15,198 nt of DNA, taken from the NCBI GenBank assembly GCA_036745245.1, contig DAIOGN010000087.1:1-15198 (forward strand), read 5' to 3'. The DNA is from DAIOGN01 sp036745245. Lineage in GTDB: Bacteria; Zixibacteria; MSB-5A5; JAUVRN01. The notes below the pieces were generated by a model that did not search any database, had not been told where the DNA came from, and saw nothing but the letters and a program-made list of their open reading frames with translations. The position numbers were made by a program, and so were the translations under genes. Of the stretch, positions 1 through 7,211 are shown in pieces. How positions within the stretch are numbered: position 1 is the stretch's first letter; each line of letters starts with the position of its first letter.

Positions 1-295
1 CGGCGGAGCGCTGGCCGGGTTCGCCGCTGTGATCTATCCGCTCTTCAACCCCACGATCTACTTTCAACTCGGCTTCCGCACCGGCATGGATGCCTTCACG
101 GCGGCGGTGCTCGGGGGCATCGGCAATCTTCCCGGCGCAGCCTTGGGCGGGCTGTGCATCGGGCTGGTGCGGGCCATGAGCGACCAGTACATCGCCACGC
201 AGTGGACCAACTCCATCGTCTTCGCGGTTCTGGTGTTGATCCTGATCTTCAGACCGTCGGGACTACTGGGCGCACGCACGCGCGAAAAAGTCTGA
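1..295 (+). CDS. livH: Branched-chain amino acid ABC transporter permease LivH, C-terminal part (5' truncated)
   Basis: Only the last 97 residues are present; the frame is open from position 2 to the TGA at 293-295. This is one of the two membrane permeases of a HAAT-type importer. The segment FRTGMDAFTAAVLGGIGNLP (about residues 23-42 of the visible part) is the conserved cytoplasmic region of LivH that contacts the ATPases. The following AALGGLCIGLVRAM and the final hydrophobic stretch ending in IFRPSGLLG are also characteristic of the family. About two thirds of the protein lies left of the window. The gene is followed after one base by livM, so it belongs to the same transcript. A periplasmic binding protein gene would be expected upstream. 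Identification is confident; the transported substrate is not determined. Confidence 0.93.
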   Translation, partial: GGALAGFAAVIYPLFNPTIYFQLGFRTGMDAFTAAVLGGIGNLPGAALGGLCIGLVRAMSDQYIATQWTNSIVFAVLVLILIFRPSGLLGARTREKV

Positions 296-296
296 T

Positions 297-1370
297 ATGT
301 CGCGACTGAGGACCTCCACCTGGGTGCTGGCCGGCGTGGCCATTGCCATCCCCCTCCTCGACGTGGTGCTCTCGAGCCTGGGACTCGGGCGGTGGGCCAT
401 CGGCAACGAAGTCGCCCAGCGCGTGCTGGTCTTCACGCTTCTGGGTCTTGGACTCAACGTGGTGGTGGGCTACACCGGGCTGTTGCACCTCGGCGTGGCG
501 GCGTTCATGGCCATCGGTGTATACGCCCATGCTATTTTCACCTGCTCGATCTATCCGTTTCAATTCGGGTTCTGGATTTCGCTACTGCTTGCACCCCTCG
601 TAGGTGTGGCGGCCGGAGTCATTCTGGGTTCGCCTACCCTGCGGCTGCGTGGCGACTACCTGGCCATCGTCACGCTGGGATTCGGGGAGATTACGCAGGA
701 CGTGCTGAAAAACCTCGACGCCATCACCAAGGGTGCGCAGGGGATCAATCCGCTGCCGCCGCCGTCGGTGCCGGGCTACACGTTCGAAGCGTCTTCGTAC
801 GTACCGTGGTACTTCCTGTACCTCGGAATTCTCATGGCCGTGATTCTCCTCGTGCGAGCGCTGGAGAACTCGCGCCTCGGCCGGCAGTGGGTGGCCATTC
901 GCGAAGATGAACTGGCGGCCGGCTGCATCGGCATTCAGGCCACACGTGCAAAGCTCATGGCCTTTGCGCTCGCCGCCGCTCTCTGCGGCCTGGCCGGCGT
1001 GTTGTACGCCACCAAGCTGGAAACCACGGCCGAGCCCACCACCTACGACTTCAACGTTTCGATGACCGTGTTGTGCATTCTCATCGTGGGCGGGATGGGG
1101 AGCATTCGTGGCGTGCTGGTGGGAGCGGGCATTGTGATGGGCTTTGACATCCTGTTGAAAAAGGTCACCGAAGCGGCGCAGCAGGCTGGCTTCGCCTCCA
1201 GCACCAACGTGTTTCTCACGCCCACCAACTGGAAGTACCTGATCTTCGGCCTCGCGCTGGTGATCATGATGCGCTACCGGCCCGAAGGAGTTCTGCCGTC
1301 CTCGCGAATCAAGGAAGAGTTCCACGAAGGGGATCCGACGGGCCCGGGAGGAGCGGCGCTGCCGGCATGA
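297..1370 (+). CDS. livM: Branched-chain amino acid ABC transporter permease LivM
   Basis: A 357-residue polytopic inner-membrane protein, the second permease subunit, pairing with LivH. About eight to nine hydrophobic segments are visible. Family landmarks are GYTGLLHLGVAAF (58-70; many homologues have SLGHAAF) and GSPTLRLRGDYLAIVTLGF (111-129), which leads into the cytoplasmic coupling loop, then TKGAQGI (144-150). The C terminus ends with MRYRPEGVLPS, as in other LivM proteins, plus a short charged tail. The ATG starts one base after the livH stop and its own TGA overlaps the livG ATG, so translation is probably coupled. No strong ribosome binding site precedes it. Length is in the usual range. 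The substrate could be branched-chain amino acids or another small carboxylate; HAAT transporters for aromatic acids also exist. Confidence 0.95.
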   Translation: MSRLRTSTWVLAGVAIAIPLLDVVLSSLGLGRWAIGNEVAQRVLVFTLLGLGLNVVVGYTGLLHLGVAAFMAIGVYAHAIFTCSIYPFQFGFWISLLLAPLVGVAAGVILGSPTLRLRGDYLAIVTLGFGEITQDVLKNLDAITKGAQGINPLPPPSVPGYTFEASSYVPWYFLYLGILMAVILLVRALENSRLGRQWVAIREDELAAGCIGIQATRAKLMAFALAAALCGLAGVLYATKLETTAEPTTYDFNVSMTVLCILIVGGMGSIRGVLVGAGIVMGFDILLKKVTEAAQQAGFASSTNVFLTPTNWKYLIFGLALVIMMRYRPEGVLPSSRIKEEFHEGDPTGPGGAALPA

Positions 1371-2401
1371 AGATTCTGGAATTGTCGGGTCTCACCATGC
1401 GCTTCGGCGGACTGGTGGCCGTCAACAAGGTGGACCTCGAAGTGGAAGAGGGGCAGATCTACTCCATCATCGGACCCAACGGTGCCGGCAAGACGACCGT
1501 GTTCAATGCGATCACCGGGCTGTACGAGCCCACGTCCGGACAGGTGCGCCTGTTCGGCCAGGACCTGCGCAAACAGTTCACGCCGCACACCGCCCTGGGG
1601 ATCGTGCTCATCGCACTGGCCACGGCGCTGGGTGCGCTCTTCACGCTGCGGATGGTGAGCATCTGGGAAACGGCCATCTCGGCCAACTACGCGTATCTTC
1701 AGCCCTTCCCGTGGGGGAAGGCGGTCGTCGACGCCATGCGCGCGATGTGGGAGCGTCCCGGCGCCGCGGCCTTCATCTTTGCCTGCGGCGGCCTGGTGGG
1801 TGCGGCCGGAGCCTACGTCATCTGGGATCGACAGCGACTCACCTCGTGTTCGATCTCGCGCATGGGCATCTGCCGCACGTTTCAGAACATCCGGTTGTTC
1901 CAGGAAATGACGGTGTTCGAAAATGTGGTGACGGGAATCGAAGTATGCCTGCCGTTCCGCCTGGTGCAACAGCTGCTCCGTACGCGGACATTTCGCGCGG
2001 AGGAAACGGCTGCCGAGGAACGCGCCAATGAACTTCTGGAGTTTGTCGGGCTGCGAGAACACGCCGGTCAACTGGCCCGCAGTTTGCCGTACGGCGACCA
2101 GCGACGCCTCGAAATCGCGCGCGCGCTGGGCACGAACCCCAAGCTCCTGCTGTTGGATGAACCGGCCGCGGGCATGAACCCCACAGAGACGTCCGATCTG
2201 ATGAGGTTGATCAGTCGTATCCGCGAGCGGGGCGTCACCGTGCTTCTGATCGAACACCATATGAAGGTGGTGATGGGGATTTCCGACCGCATTGCCGTAC
2301 TGGATTACGGCGTGAAGATCGCCGAGGGAACGCCAGCCGAAGTGCGCGCCGACCGCAAGGTGATCGAAGCCTATCTCGGCAAGGAAGAAGAGCAGGGATG
2401 A
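1367..2401 (+). CDS. livG: LivG-type ABC transporter ATP-binding protein with an extra internal hydrophobic hairpin
   Basis: A 344-residue ATPase of the Liv importer. All catalytic motifs are visible: Walker A GPNGAGKT (36-43), Q-loop TFQ with Q173, LivG-type signature LPYGDQRR (240-247), Walker B LLLLDEP (260-266) and H-loop IEH with H297. Typical LivG proteins have about 250-260 residues. Here residues about 70-162 (bases about 1574-1852) are an extra block placed between the strand after Walker A and the SRMGICRTFQ segment. It contains two hydrophobic runs (about 74-96 and 131-153) that could span the membrane, joined by about 34 residues including PFPW. The flanking halves align normally with LivG, so this is an in-frame insertion and not a misread. 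The gene overlaps livM by 4 bases and livF by 4 bases. A GGAGGAG at 1347-1353 is a somewhat distant ribosome binding site. Family identity is certain; the role of the insertion is unknown. Confidence 0.93.
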   Translation: MKILELSGLTMRFGGLVAVNKVDLEVEEGQIYSIIGPNGAGKTTVFNAITGLYEPTSGQVRLFGQDLRKQFTPHTALGIVLIALATALGALFTLRMVSIWETAISANYAYLQPFPWGKAVVDAMRAMWERPGAAAFIFACGGLVGAAGAYVIWDRQRLTSCSISRMGICRTFQNIRLFQEMTVFENVVTGIEVCLPFRLVQQLLRTRTFRAEETAAEERANELLEFVGLREHAGQLARSLPYGDQRRLEIARALGTNPKLLLLDEPAAGMNPTETSDLMRLISRIRERGVTVLLIEHHMKVVMGISDRIAVLDYGVKIAEGTPAEVRADRKVIEAYLGKEEEQG

Positions 2402-3117
2402 ACTCCGCTCCTCTCCTCTCGCTTTCGAATCTGCATGCCGCCTACGGGCAGGTGGAGGTGCTCAAGGGCATCTCACTCACGGTGGCCCCCGGCGAGATTG
2501 TCACCGTGATCGGCGCCAATGGCGCAGGCAAAACCACCACGCTCATGTGCATCTCGGGCATCAATCGCCTGCGCAAAGGCGAGGTGAGATTCTCCGGAGA
2601 GGACATTTCGCGACGCCCCGCGCACGAGATTGCGCGCCTGGGCATTCGCCAGTCGCCGGAAGGGCGCAAGATTTTCCCCCGCCTCACCGTGATCGAAAAC
2701 CTGGAAATGGGCGCCTTCGGGCGCACCGATCACGCTGCTGTGCTGGCCGATTTTGACAAGTGCTTCGAGCTGTTTCCCATTCTCAAGGAGCGTCGTGCAC
2801 AGGCAGGGGGCACCCTCTCAGGCGGCGAGCAGCAGATGCTCGCGATTGCCCGGGCGCTCATGGGTCGGCCAAAGTTGCTGCTTCTGGACGAACCGTCATT
2901 GGGCCTGGCGCCCATGATCGTATCGAAGATCTTCGAAGTGATTCGCGAGCTCAACCGCGAGGGCATCGCCATACTCCTCGTGGAACAGAACGCACGGCTG
3001 GCGTTGAAGCTGGCCCATCGCGGCTACGTGATGGAGACCGGGACGATCACGTTCACCGACTCGGCCGCGACGCTTCTCAACAATCCGAAGGTGAAAGAAG
3101 CCTACCTGGGGGACTGA
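2398..3117 (+). CDS. livF: Branched-chain amino acid ABC transporter ATP-binding protein LivF
   Basis: A 239-residue cytoplasmic ATPase, partner of LivG. Motifs: Walker A GANGAGKTT (39-47), Q-loop region IRQSPEGRKIFP with Q85, signature LSGGEQQ (140-146), Walker B LLLLDEP (160-166) and VEQN at 195-198. In LivF proteins a glutamine replaces the H-loop histidine, so that is normal. The C terminus ending in VKEAYLGD is characteristic. Length matches the family (about 235-240). The ATG overlaps the livG stop (ATGA), implying coupled translation and a 1:1 ratio of the two ATPases. It is the last gene of the liv run. The oppositely oriented pntB ends only nine bases further on, with no visible terminator between them. 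Confidence 0.96.
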   Translation: MNSAPLLSLSNLHAAYGQVEVLKGISLTVAPGEIVTVIGANGAGKTTTLMCISGINRLRKGEVRFSGEDISRRPAHEIARLGIRQSPEGRKIFPRLTVIENLEMGAFGRTDHAAVLADFDKCFELFPILKERRAQAGGTLSGGEQQMLAIARALMGRPKLLLLDEPSLGLAPMIVSKIFEVIRELNREGIAILLVEQNARLALKLAHRGYVMETGTITFTDSAATLLNNPKVKEAYLGD

Positions 3118-3126
3118 CCCCCGTCG

Positions 3127-4533
3127 TCAGTGCCTCGCGTCGCCGGCCAGCTCCTTGACCAGTTCACCGATCACAGCCTTGGCGTCGCCGAACAGCATGA
3201 ACGTTTTGTCCTGGAAGTAGAGCGCGTTGTCGATTCCCGCAAAGCCCGGGTTCTTGCTGCGCTTGATGGCGAACACGGCGCGCGCCTTGTCGGCGTCGAT
3301 GATCGGCATACCGTAGATCGGGCTGCCTTTGTCGGTGCGCGCGGCCGGGTTCACCACGTCGTTGGCGCCCACCACGAGCGCCACGTCGCACTGCGGCATA
3401 TCGCCGTTGATCTCGTCCATTTCCACCAGGTCGGTGTAGGGAATCTCCGCTTCGGCCAGAAGCACGTTCATGTGCCCCGGCATGCGGCCGGCCACGGGGT
3501 GGATAGCGAACTTCACCGTGATGCCGCGTTTCTTCAAAAGCTCGTACAGCTCGCGCACTTTGTGCTGCGCCTGCGCCACCGCCATGCCGTAGCCGGGCAC
3601 AATCACCACCAGCTGAGCTTGCTCCAAAACCTGCGCCGCGCCCTCGGGCGTTTCTGACTTGTATTGCTGCTGTTCACCACTGGCGGCGGCCGCCTGCACC
3701 TGGCCGAAGGCCCCAAAGAGAACATTGGTGAACGATCGGTTCATGGCCTTGCACATGATGATCGACAGCAACAGACCACTGGAGCCGTCCAGTGCGCCGG
3801 CGACGATCAAGAGCTTGTTGTCGAGCACGAAGCCCATGGCCACGGCGGCCAGGCCCGCGTACGAATTCAGGATGGAGATGACGGTGGGCATGTCGGCGCC
3901 GCCGATGGGAATGATGAGCAACACACCGAAGAGCAGCGCCAGGCCGATCAACACCGGAAACAGGCTCACCGCCAGAGGCGCGGCAGGCGTGAGCACCAGG
4001 AGTACACCGATGGCTGCCGCCACGGCGAACAGCACGAGATTGACGATGTTCTGACCCGCATACGTGACGGGCCTTTGTGGAATCCATTTGATTTCCTGAA
4101 GCTTGCCGGCCGCCATGAGGCTGCCGGTAAACGTGAGGAAGCCAAGAATCACTTCGAACACGATCGCGATCATCCGCAGCGTGGTAAGTTGTTCCGGACC
4201 TTCTGACAGCCACAGGTAGTACTTGGCGGCTCCCACCAGGCCCGCGGCCAGGCCGCCGAAGGCGTGCGAGAGAGCCGTTCGCTGCGGCACCGCGGTGAGC
4301 GGCACGCGCGACAAGGGCACTCCCACCACGAATCCCAGCACGATGGCGATGATGATCCAGGAGTGGTGGATGAGACCGGGTTGCATCCACGTGAAGATCA
4401 CCGCGAGAGCCATGGCCACGACGCCAGCGAACACGCCCCGACGTGCGGTCCGGGGGTGGTTCATCCAGTGCAGCGCGAGAACGAACAGTGCGCTGGCCAG
4501 AAGGTACGCCAGCTGAACGATGTTCTCGATCAT
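3127..4533 (-). CDS. pntB: NAD(P) transhydrogenase subunit beta (proton-translocating)
   Basis: A 468-residue membrane protein, the usual length of PntB. The enzyme couples proton flow across the inner membrane to hydride transfer from NADH to NADP+, giving NADPH. The N-terminal part (about 1-265) has multiple membrane helices, including H90 in ALSHAFGGLAA, at the position expected for the functional membrane histidine, and IPIGGADMPTVISILNSYAG (208-227). The C-terminal NADP(H)-binding domain (about 300-468) shows VPGYGMAVAQAQ (312-323), AIHPVAGRMPGHMNVLLAEA (343-362), VVGANDVVNPAA (387-398) and KRSKNPGFAGIDN (424-436). The ATG overlaps the pntA2 stop, with AAGGGG upstream as a ribosome binding site. 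The gene is convergent with livF. Confidence 0.97.
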   Translation of the reverse strand: MIENIVQLAYLLASALFVLALHWMNHPRTARRGVFAGVVAMALAVIFTWMQPGLIHHSWIIIAIVLGFVVGVPLSRVPLTAVPQRTALSHAFGGLAAGLVGAAKYYLWLSEGPEQLTTLRMIAIVFEVILGFLTFTGSLMAAGKLQEIKWIPQRPVTYAGQNIVNLVLFAVAAAIGVLLVLTPAAPLAVSLFPVLIGLALLFGVLLIIPIGGADMPTVISILNSYAGLAAVAMGFVLDNKLLIVAGALDGSSGLLLSIIMCKAMNRSFTNVLFGAFGQVQAAAASGEQQQYKSETPEGAAQVLEQAQLVVIVPGYGMAVAQAQHKVRELYELLKKRGITVKFAIHPVAGRMPGHMNVLLAEAEIPYTDLVEMDEINGDMPQCDVALVVGANDVVNPAARTDKGSPIYGMPIIDADKARAVFAIKRSKNPGFAGIDNALYFQDKTFMLFGDAKAVIGELVKELAGDARH

Positions 4534-5021
4534 GACGCCTGCCCCTTACCCTGTGTCTTGAACATCTTGAGCATGCGATCGGTGATGAGGAAGCCGCTCA
4601 CGATGTTGGTGGTGGAGGCAAAGAGCGCCACCGCACCCATGACGCGGATCTCCAGGGGGTAGTCGGAGCCGGTGACGATGATCGAGCCCACCACGGCAAT
4701 GGCCGAGATGGCGTTGGTGATCGACATGAGCGGCGTGTGCAGGAGTCGCGACACCCGCTGGATCACGCCCACGCCGATGAAGGTGGCCAGAAGGAACACG
4801 AACAGAAGCGGCCAGTAGTCCACCGGCGCCGCATCATGATGGCCGGAGCCCGGCTCCGCGGACGCACCGTCGGATTCGGGGGAGGCCGCACTTGTCGTTG
4901 CGGCTGGCTCCGTCGCTCCGGACGACTTCACGGGCGACGAGGCGAACAGAGCCGCTACGGCCAGTGCGATGCAAAGTATGGGAAGCCAGACCTGGCCCGC
5001 CCGCAGTATTCGAGTGTTCAA
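4530..5021 (-). CDS. pntAB: NAD(P) transhydrogenase membrane subunit alpha-2 (PntAB type) with an N-terminal signal-like extension
   Basis: The last roughly 100 residues, from YWPLLFVFLLATFIGVGVI onward, form the three-helix domain of the split transhydrogenase (RLLHTPLMSITNAISAI is diagnostic). In front lies an unusual extension: a short basic start (NTRILRAGQ), a hydrophobic stretch (VWLPILCIALAVAALFAS) and a Ser/Ala/Glu/Asp-rich linker of about 35 residues. The family is usually about 95-110 residues. The start is uncertain. I chose the TTG at 5021-5019 (163 residues) because GGGGTGG precedes it at good distance and the hydrophobic segment follows directly. An in-frame GTG at 5123-5121 would add 34 basic residues. 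The stop overlaps the pntB start. The NAD(H)-binding subunit PntAA, normally just upstream, is not encoded here. Confidence 0.85.
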   Translation of the reverse strand: MNTRILRAGQVWLPILCIALAVAALFASSPVKSSGATEPAATTSAASPESDGASAEPGSGHHDAAPVDYWPLLFVFLLATFIGVGVIQRVSRLLHTPLMSITNAISAIAVVGSIIVTGSDYPLEIRVMGAVALFASTTNIVSGFLITDRMLKMFKTQGKGQAS

Positions 5022-5147
5022 CGTGCCACCCCTTTTCTGGATGCCCGGGACGTTGGGACCCCCCCTGCGTCCGGAGTGAGTCGGAGTCCGAACGAGCCCC
5101 CGACGCCTCACAACTGACCCCACCGTCCTGCTCGGCTCCGCTGGCAG

Positions 5148-5176
5148 ATTCTATGCAGCATGTGCCGCCGTCGCAA
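5148..5176 (-). promoter_or_regulatory. Candidate sigma-70-type promoter for pntA2-pntB
   Basis: On the minus strand, TTGCGA (5176-5171) and TAGAAT (5153-5148) are separated by exactly 17 bases. They match the consensus hexamers at 4/6 and 5/6 positions. Transcription would begin near 5141, just upstream of the alternative GTG start at 5123 and about 120 bases before the preferred TTG. The promoter is compatible with either start. Found by inspection only; such matches also occur by chance. Confidence 0.4.
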
Positions 5177-5232
5177 GGGGTATCGCCTGCGGCGGCTTCG
5201 CTTGCGCGTGTCGTGCACGTCTCGGAAATCCC

Positions 5233-5264
5233 TTGATTTGTCGCCCTCACGGATGCGATCTAAT
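5233..5264 (+). promoter_or_regulatory. Weak candidate promoter upstream of the gentisate operon
   Basis: A -10-like TCTAAT (5259-5264; 5/6 match) lies about 50 bases before the chosen dioxygenase start. The possible -35 elements are poorly spaced: TTGATT (5233-5238) at 20 bases or TTGTCG (5238-5243) at 15 bases. Weak -35 spacing would suit an activated promoter, but no regulator gene is in the window. This is the only reasonable promoter candidate I see for the five-gene operon. Confidence 0.25.
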
Positions 5265-5273
5265 CACGCACCC

Positions 5274-5295
5274 CCACGTGGCCCGCCGGGCGGGC
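5274..5295. repeat. Adjacent palindromes in the leader of the gentisate operon (possible operator or hairpin)
   Basis: CCACGTGG (5274-5281) is a perfect 8-base palindrome. It is directly followed by GCCCGCC-G-GGCGGGC (5281-5295), a 7-base inverted repeat around one base. Both lie between the candidate -10 and the ribosome binding site at 5304-5307. They could be a repressor site or an RNA hairpin near the start codon. In GC-rich DNA such symmetry can be accidental. Confidence 0.35.
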
Positions 5296-5313
5296 GCGGG
5301 ATTGGAGACCACC

Positions 5314-6372
5314 TTGCCTGTGAAAACAGAACCCTCCGCCATGGATCAGTTCATCGAATCCCTGAGCCCTCTGCATCTCTATCCGCTCTGGCGGCAGCAG
5401 GGCCTCCTGGTGCGCAAACCCGAGACGCGAGCCATTCCGTACGTGTGGTCGTATGCACCCATTCGCGAACGGCTGCTCGAAGCCGGGCAGCTCATTACTG
5501 CCGACGAAGCTGAACGCCGTGTGCTGATTCTCCGGAACCCCGGGCTCAACGGACTGCCCGCGGCCACGTCCAGGCTGTACGCCGGCATGCAGCTGGTGCT
5601 CCCGCACGAGATCGCGCCAGCGCACTACCACGCCGCCTGCGCCATCCGCTTCGTGGTAGAGGGCCGGGGCGCGTACACTGCGGTGGACGGCGAGAAAATC
5701 ATCATGGAGCCGGGCGATCTGGTGCTGACACCGGCCTGGACCATACACGACCATGGCAACGACACCGACGTTCCCATGATCTGGCTCGACGGGTTGGACC
5801 TGCCATTGGTCAACGGACTGGAGTGTTCGTTCTTCAGCGAGATTGAAACCAAGAGTCAGAAGCTCACGCGCCGCGACAACGAATCGGAGCAGCTCTACGC
5901 CAACGGCCAGATGCGGCCCACCTGGATTCAGTGGTCGAAGAACTACTCTCCCCTGGCGAAGTTCCCATGGCGGCAAACCGAACAGGTTCTGTTCGATGCG
6001 TTGGAGGGAAAAGAGAAGGGCTCCCCCACCGACGGAATCATCTACGAATTCACCAACCCCATGACGGGTGGACCGGTGCTGCCCACGATGGGATGCTACA
6101 TGCAGCTCTTGCGGCCGCGCTCGCACACGGAGGCGCATCGCCACACGACCAGCGCCGTCTACCACGTGGTGCGTGGCGCCGGCTCCACCATCGTCGACGG
6201 GAAGGCCGTGGCCTGGAAGGAGCGTGACACGTTCTCGCTGCCAGGCTGGGCCGTTCACGAGCACGTGAACTCCGGCGCCGAACCTGCCATCCTCTTCTCG
6301 TTCACCGACGACCCCACACTGCGCAAGCTGGGCTTCTACCAGGAACAGCCCGAGAAAAGGCAGACGTCCTAG
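5314..6372 (+). CDS. gtdA: Gentisate 1,2-dioxygenase (bicupin ring-cleavage enzyme)
   Basis: A 352-residue cytoplasmic Fe(II) dioxygenase that opens gentisate between C1 and C2 to give maleylpyruvate. Two cupin domains are visible. The first holds the iron ligands H104 and H106 (in PAHYHAACAIRFVVEG) and H145 (in HDHGN), followed by MIWLDGLDLPLVN. As I recall, E. coli gentisate dioxygenase uses the same numbers. The second cupin keeps HRH (275-277) and HEH (315-317). Salicylate and 1-hydroxy-2-naphthoate dioxygenases are close relatives, so substrate range could be broader. Start choice: TTG at 5314, because GGAG at 5304-5307 is six bases upstream. GTG 5320 and ATG 5341 are in-frame alternatives. 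It is the first gene of the operon, and its TAG shares a base with the next GTG. Confidence 0.93.
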   Translation: MPVKTEPSAMDQFIESLSPLHLYPLWRQQGLLVRKPETRAIPYVWSYAPIRERLLEAGQLITADEAERRVLILRNPGLNGLPAATSRLYAGMQLVLPHEIAPAHYHAACAIRFVVEGRGAYTAVDGEKIIMEPGDLVLTPAWTIHDHGNDTDVPMIWLDGLDLPLVNGLECSFFSEIETKSQKLTRRDNESEQLYANGQMRPTWIQWSKNYSPLAKFPWRQTEQVLFDALEGKEKGSPTDGIIYEFTNPMTGGPVLPTMGCYMQLLRPRSHTEAHRHTTSAVYHVVRGAGSTIVDGKAVAWKERDTFSLPGWAVHEHVNSGAEPAILFSFTDDPTLRKLGFYQEQPEKRQTS

Positions 6373-7211
6373 TGCGACTGATCACAGTTCGTGGCGCCGA
6401 TGGTCCGATGGCCGCGGTGGAGAAACCTGAGGGCCGCTTCGCGGTGACGCGCCCCGATGGCCGCGCTTATCGCGATGTAGGCGAGCTCTTGCGTGCCGAC
6501 GGGGACCTTCGCCGAACCGTGGCCGCGGCGACACTCAAGTTGCCCGACAACCTGCCGCTTCTGCGCCCCATACTCGAGCCGGGGGCCATTGTGTGCGTGG
6601 GACTCAACTACAAGAGGCACGTGCTGGAGATGGGTCGCGAGCTTCCGACGGTGCCCACCTACTTTGCAAAGTTGACGCGCGCGCTCACCGACCCGGAGGC
6701 CCGCATCACCATGCCGGCTCAATCCGAACGAGTGGACTACGAAGGTGAATTCACCATCGTGATTGGCAGGGGCGGTCGGTTCATACCGGCTTCGGATGCC
6801 TGGGACGCCGTGGCCGGACTTACGCTGCTCAATGATGTCTCCATGCGCGATTTCCAGAAGCGCTCGTTGCAGTGGTTTGCGGGCAAGAACTGGGAAGGCT
6901 GCACGCCCGTGGGCCCCGCCGTGGTCACGCCCGACGAATTGCCCAACCTGGGCCAGCGCGAAATTGTGACGAGGGTGGCTGGCGAGGTGCGTCAGAAGTC
7001 GTTTCTGTCAGACTTGATCTTCGATGTTCCCACGCTTGTGTCGGATCTTTCGCAGATCATTCGCCTGCGGCCTGGAGATCTGATCGCCACCGGCACACCG
7101 GGCGGTGTGGGCGATGCCATGAAGCCCCCAGGCTACATCAGGAATGGCGAGGTGGTGGAGATCGAAATCGCTGGGATCGGCACGTTGCGAAACACGTTCG
7201 TCCGCCCGTGA
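6372..7211 (+). CDS. Fumarylacetoacetate hydrolase family protein; likely fumarylpyruvate or maleylpyruvate hydrolase
   Basis: A 279-residue enzyme of the FAH family, which cleaves carbon-carbon bonds in 2,4-diketo acids using a divalent metal. The N-terminal region (about 1-65) precedes the catalytic fold. GLNYKRH (77-83) opens the fold. The metal ligands are E124 and E126 (VDYEGEF) and D155 (LLNDVSMRD). GKNWEGCTPVGP (171-182) and ATGTPGGVG (239-247) are conserved family segments. Directly after gentisate dioxygenase, the expected reaction is hydrolysis of the ring-opened product to pyruvate plus fumarate or maleate. No maleylpyruvate isomerase is visible, so the exact substrate is unresolved. 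It starts with GTG overlapping the preceding stop by one base, and its TGA overlaps the next GTG. Other FAH members (decarboxylases, isomerases) cannot be excluded from sequence alone. Confidence 0.88.
   Translation: MRLITVRGADGPMAAVEKPEGRFAVTRPDGRAYRDVGELLRADGDLRRTVAAATLKLPDNLPLLRPILEPGAIVCVGLNYKRHVLEMGRELPTVPTYFAKLTRALTDPEARITMPAQSERVDYEGEFTIVIGRGGRFIPASDAWDAVAGLTLLNDVSMRDFQKRSLQWFAGKNWEGCTPVGPAVVTPDELPNLGQREIVTRVAGEVRQKSFLSDLIFDVPTLVSDLSQIIRLRPGDLIATGTPGGVGDAMKPPGYIRNGEVVEIEIAGIGTLRNTFVRP

Noticed and set aside
582..1325. Long antisense open frame (247 codons) opposite livM
   Set aside because: It is a codon-bias shadow in GC-rich DNA: composition is rich in His/Arg/Gly, with no domain or start signal, and livM is a clear conserved gene.
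1274..2260. Antisense open frame of 328 codons opposite livG
   Set aside because: Low-complexity Arg/His/Gly-rich translation without recognisable motifs; fully explained by livG on the other strand.
2983..2994. Glutamine instead of the H-loop histidine in LivF (VEQN)
   Set aside because: Normal for LivF-type ATPases, so not a defect.
5260..6264. Antisense open frame of 334 codons opposite gentisate dioxygenase
   Set aside because: No recognisable protein features; the opposite strand encodes a clear bicupin with metal ligands in place.
6872..7207. Upstream extension of the flavin-reductase-like frame
   Set aside because: It overlaps the conserved C-terminal half of the FAH gene and reads as noise; the GTG at 7208 with stop-start overlap is the better start.
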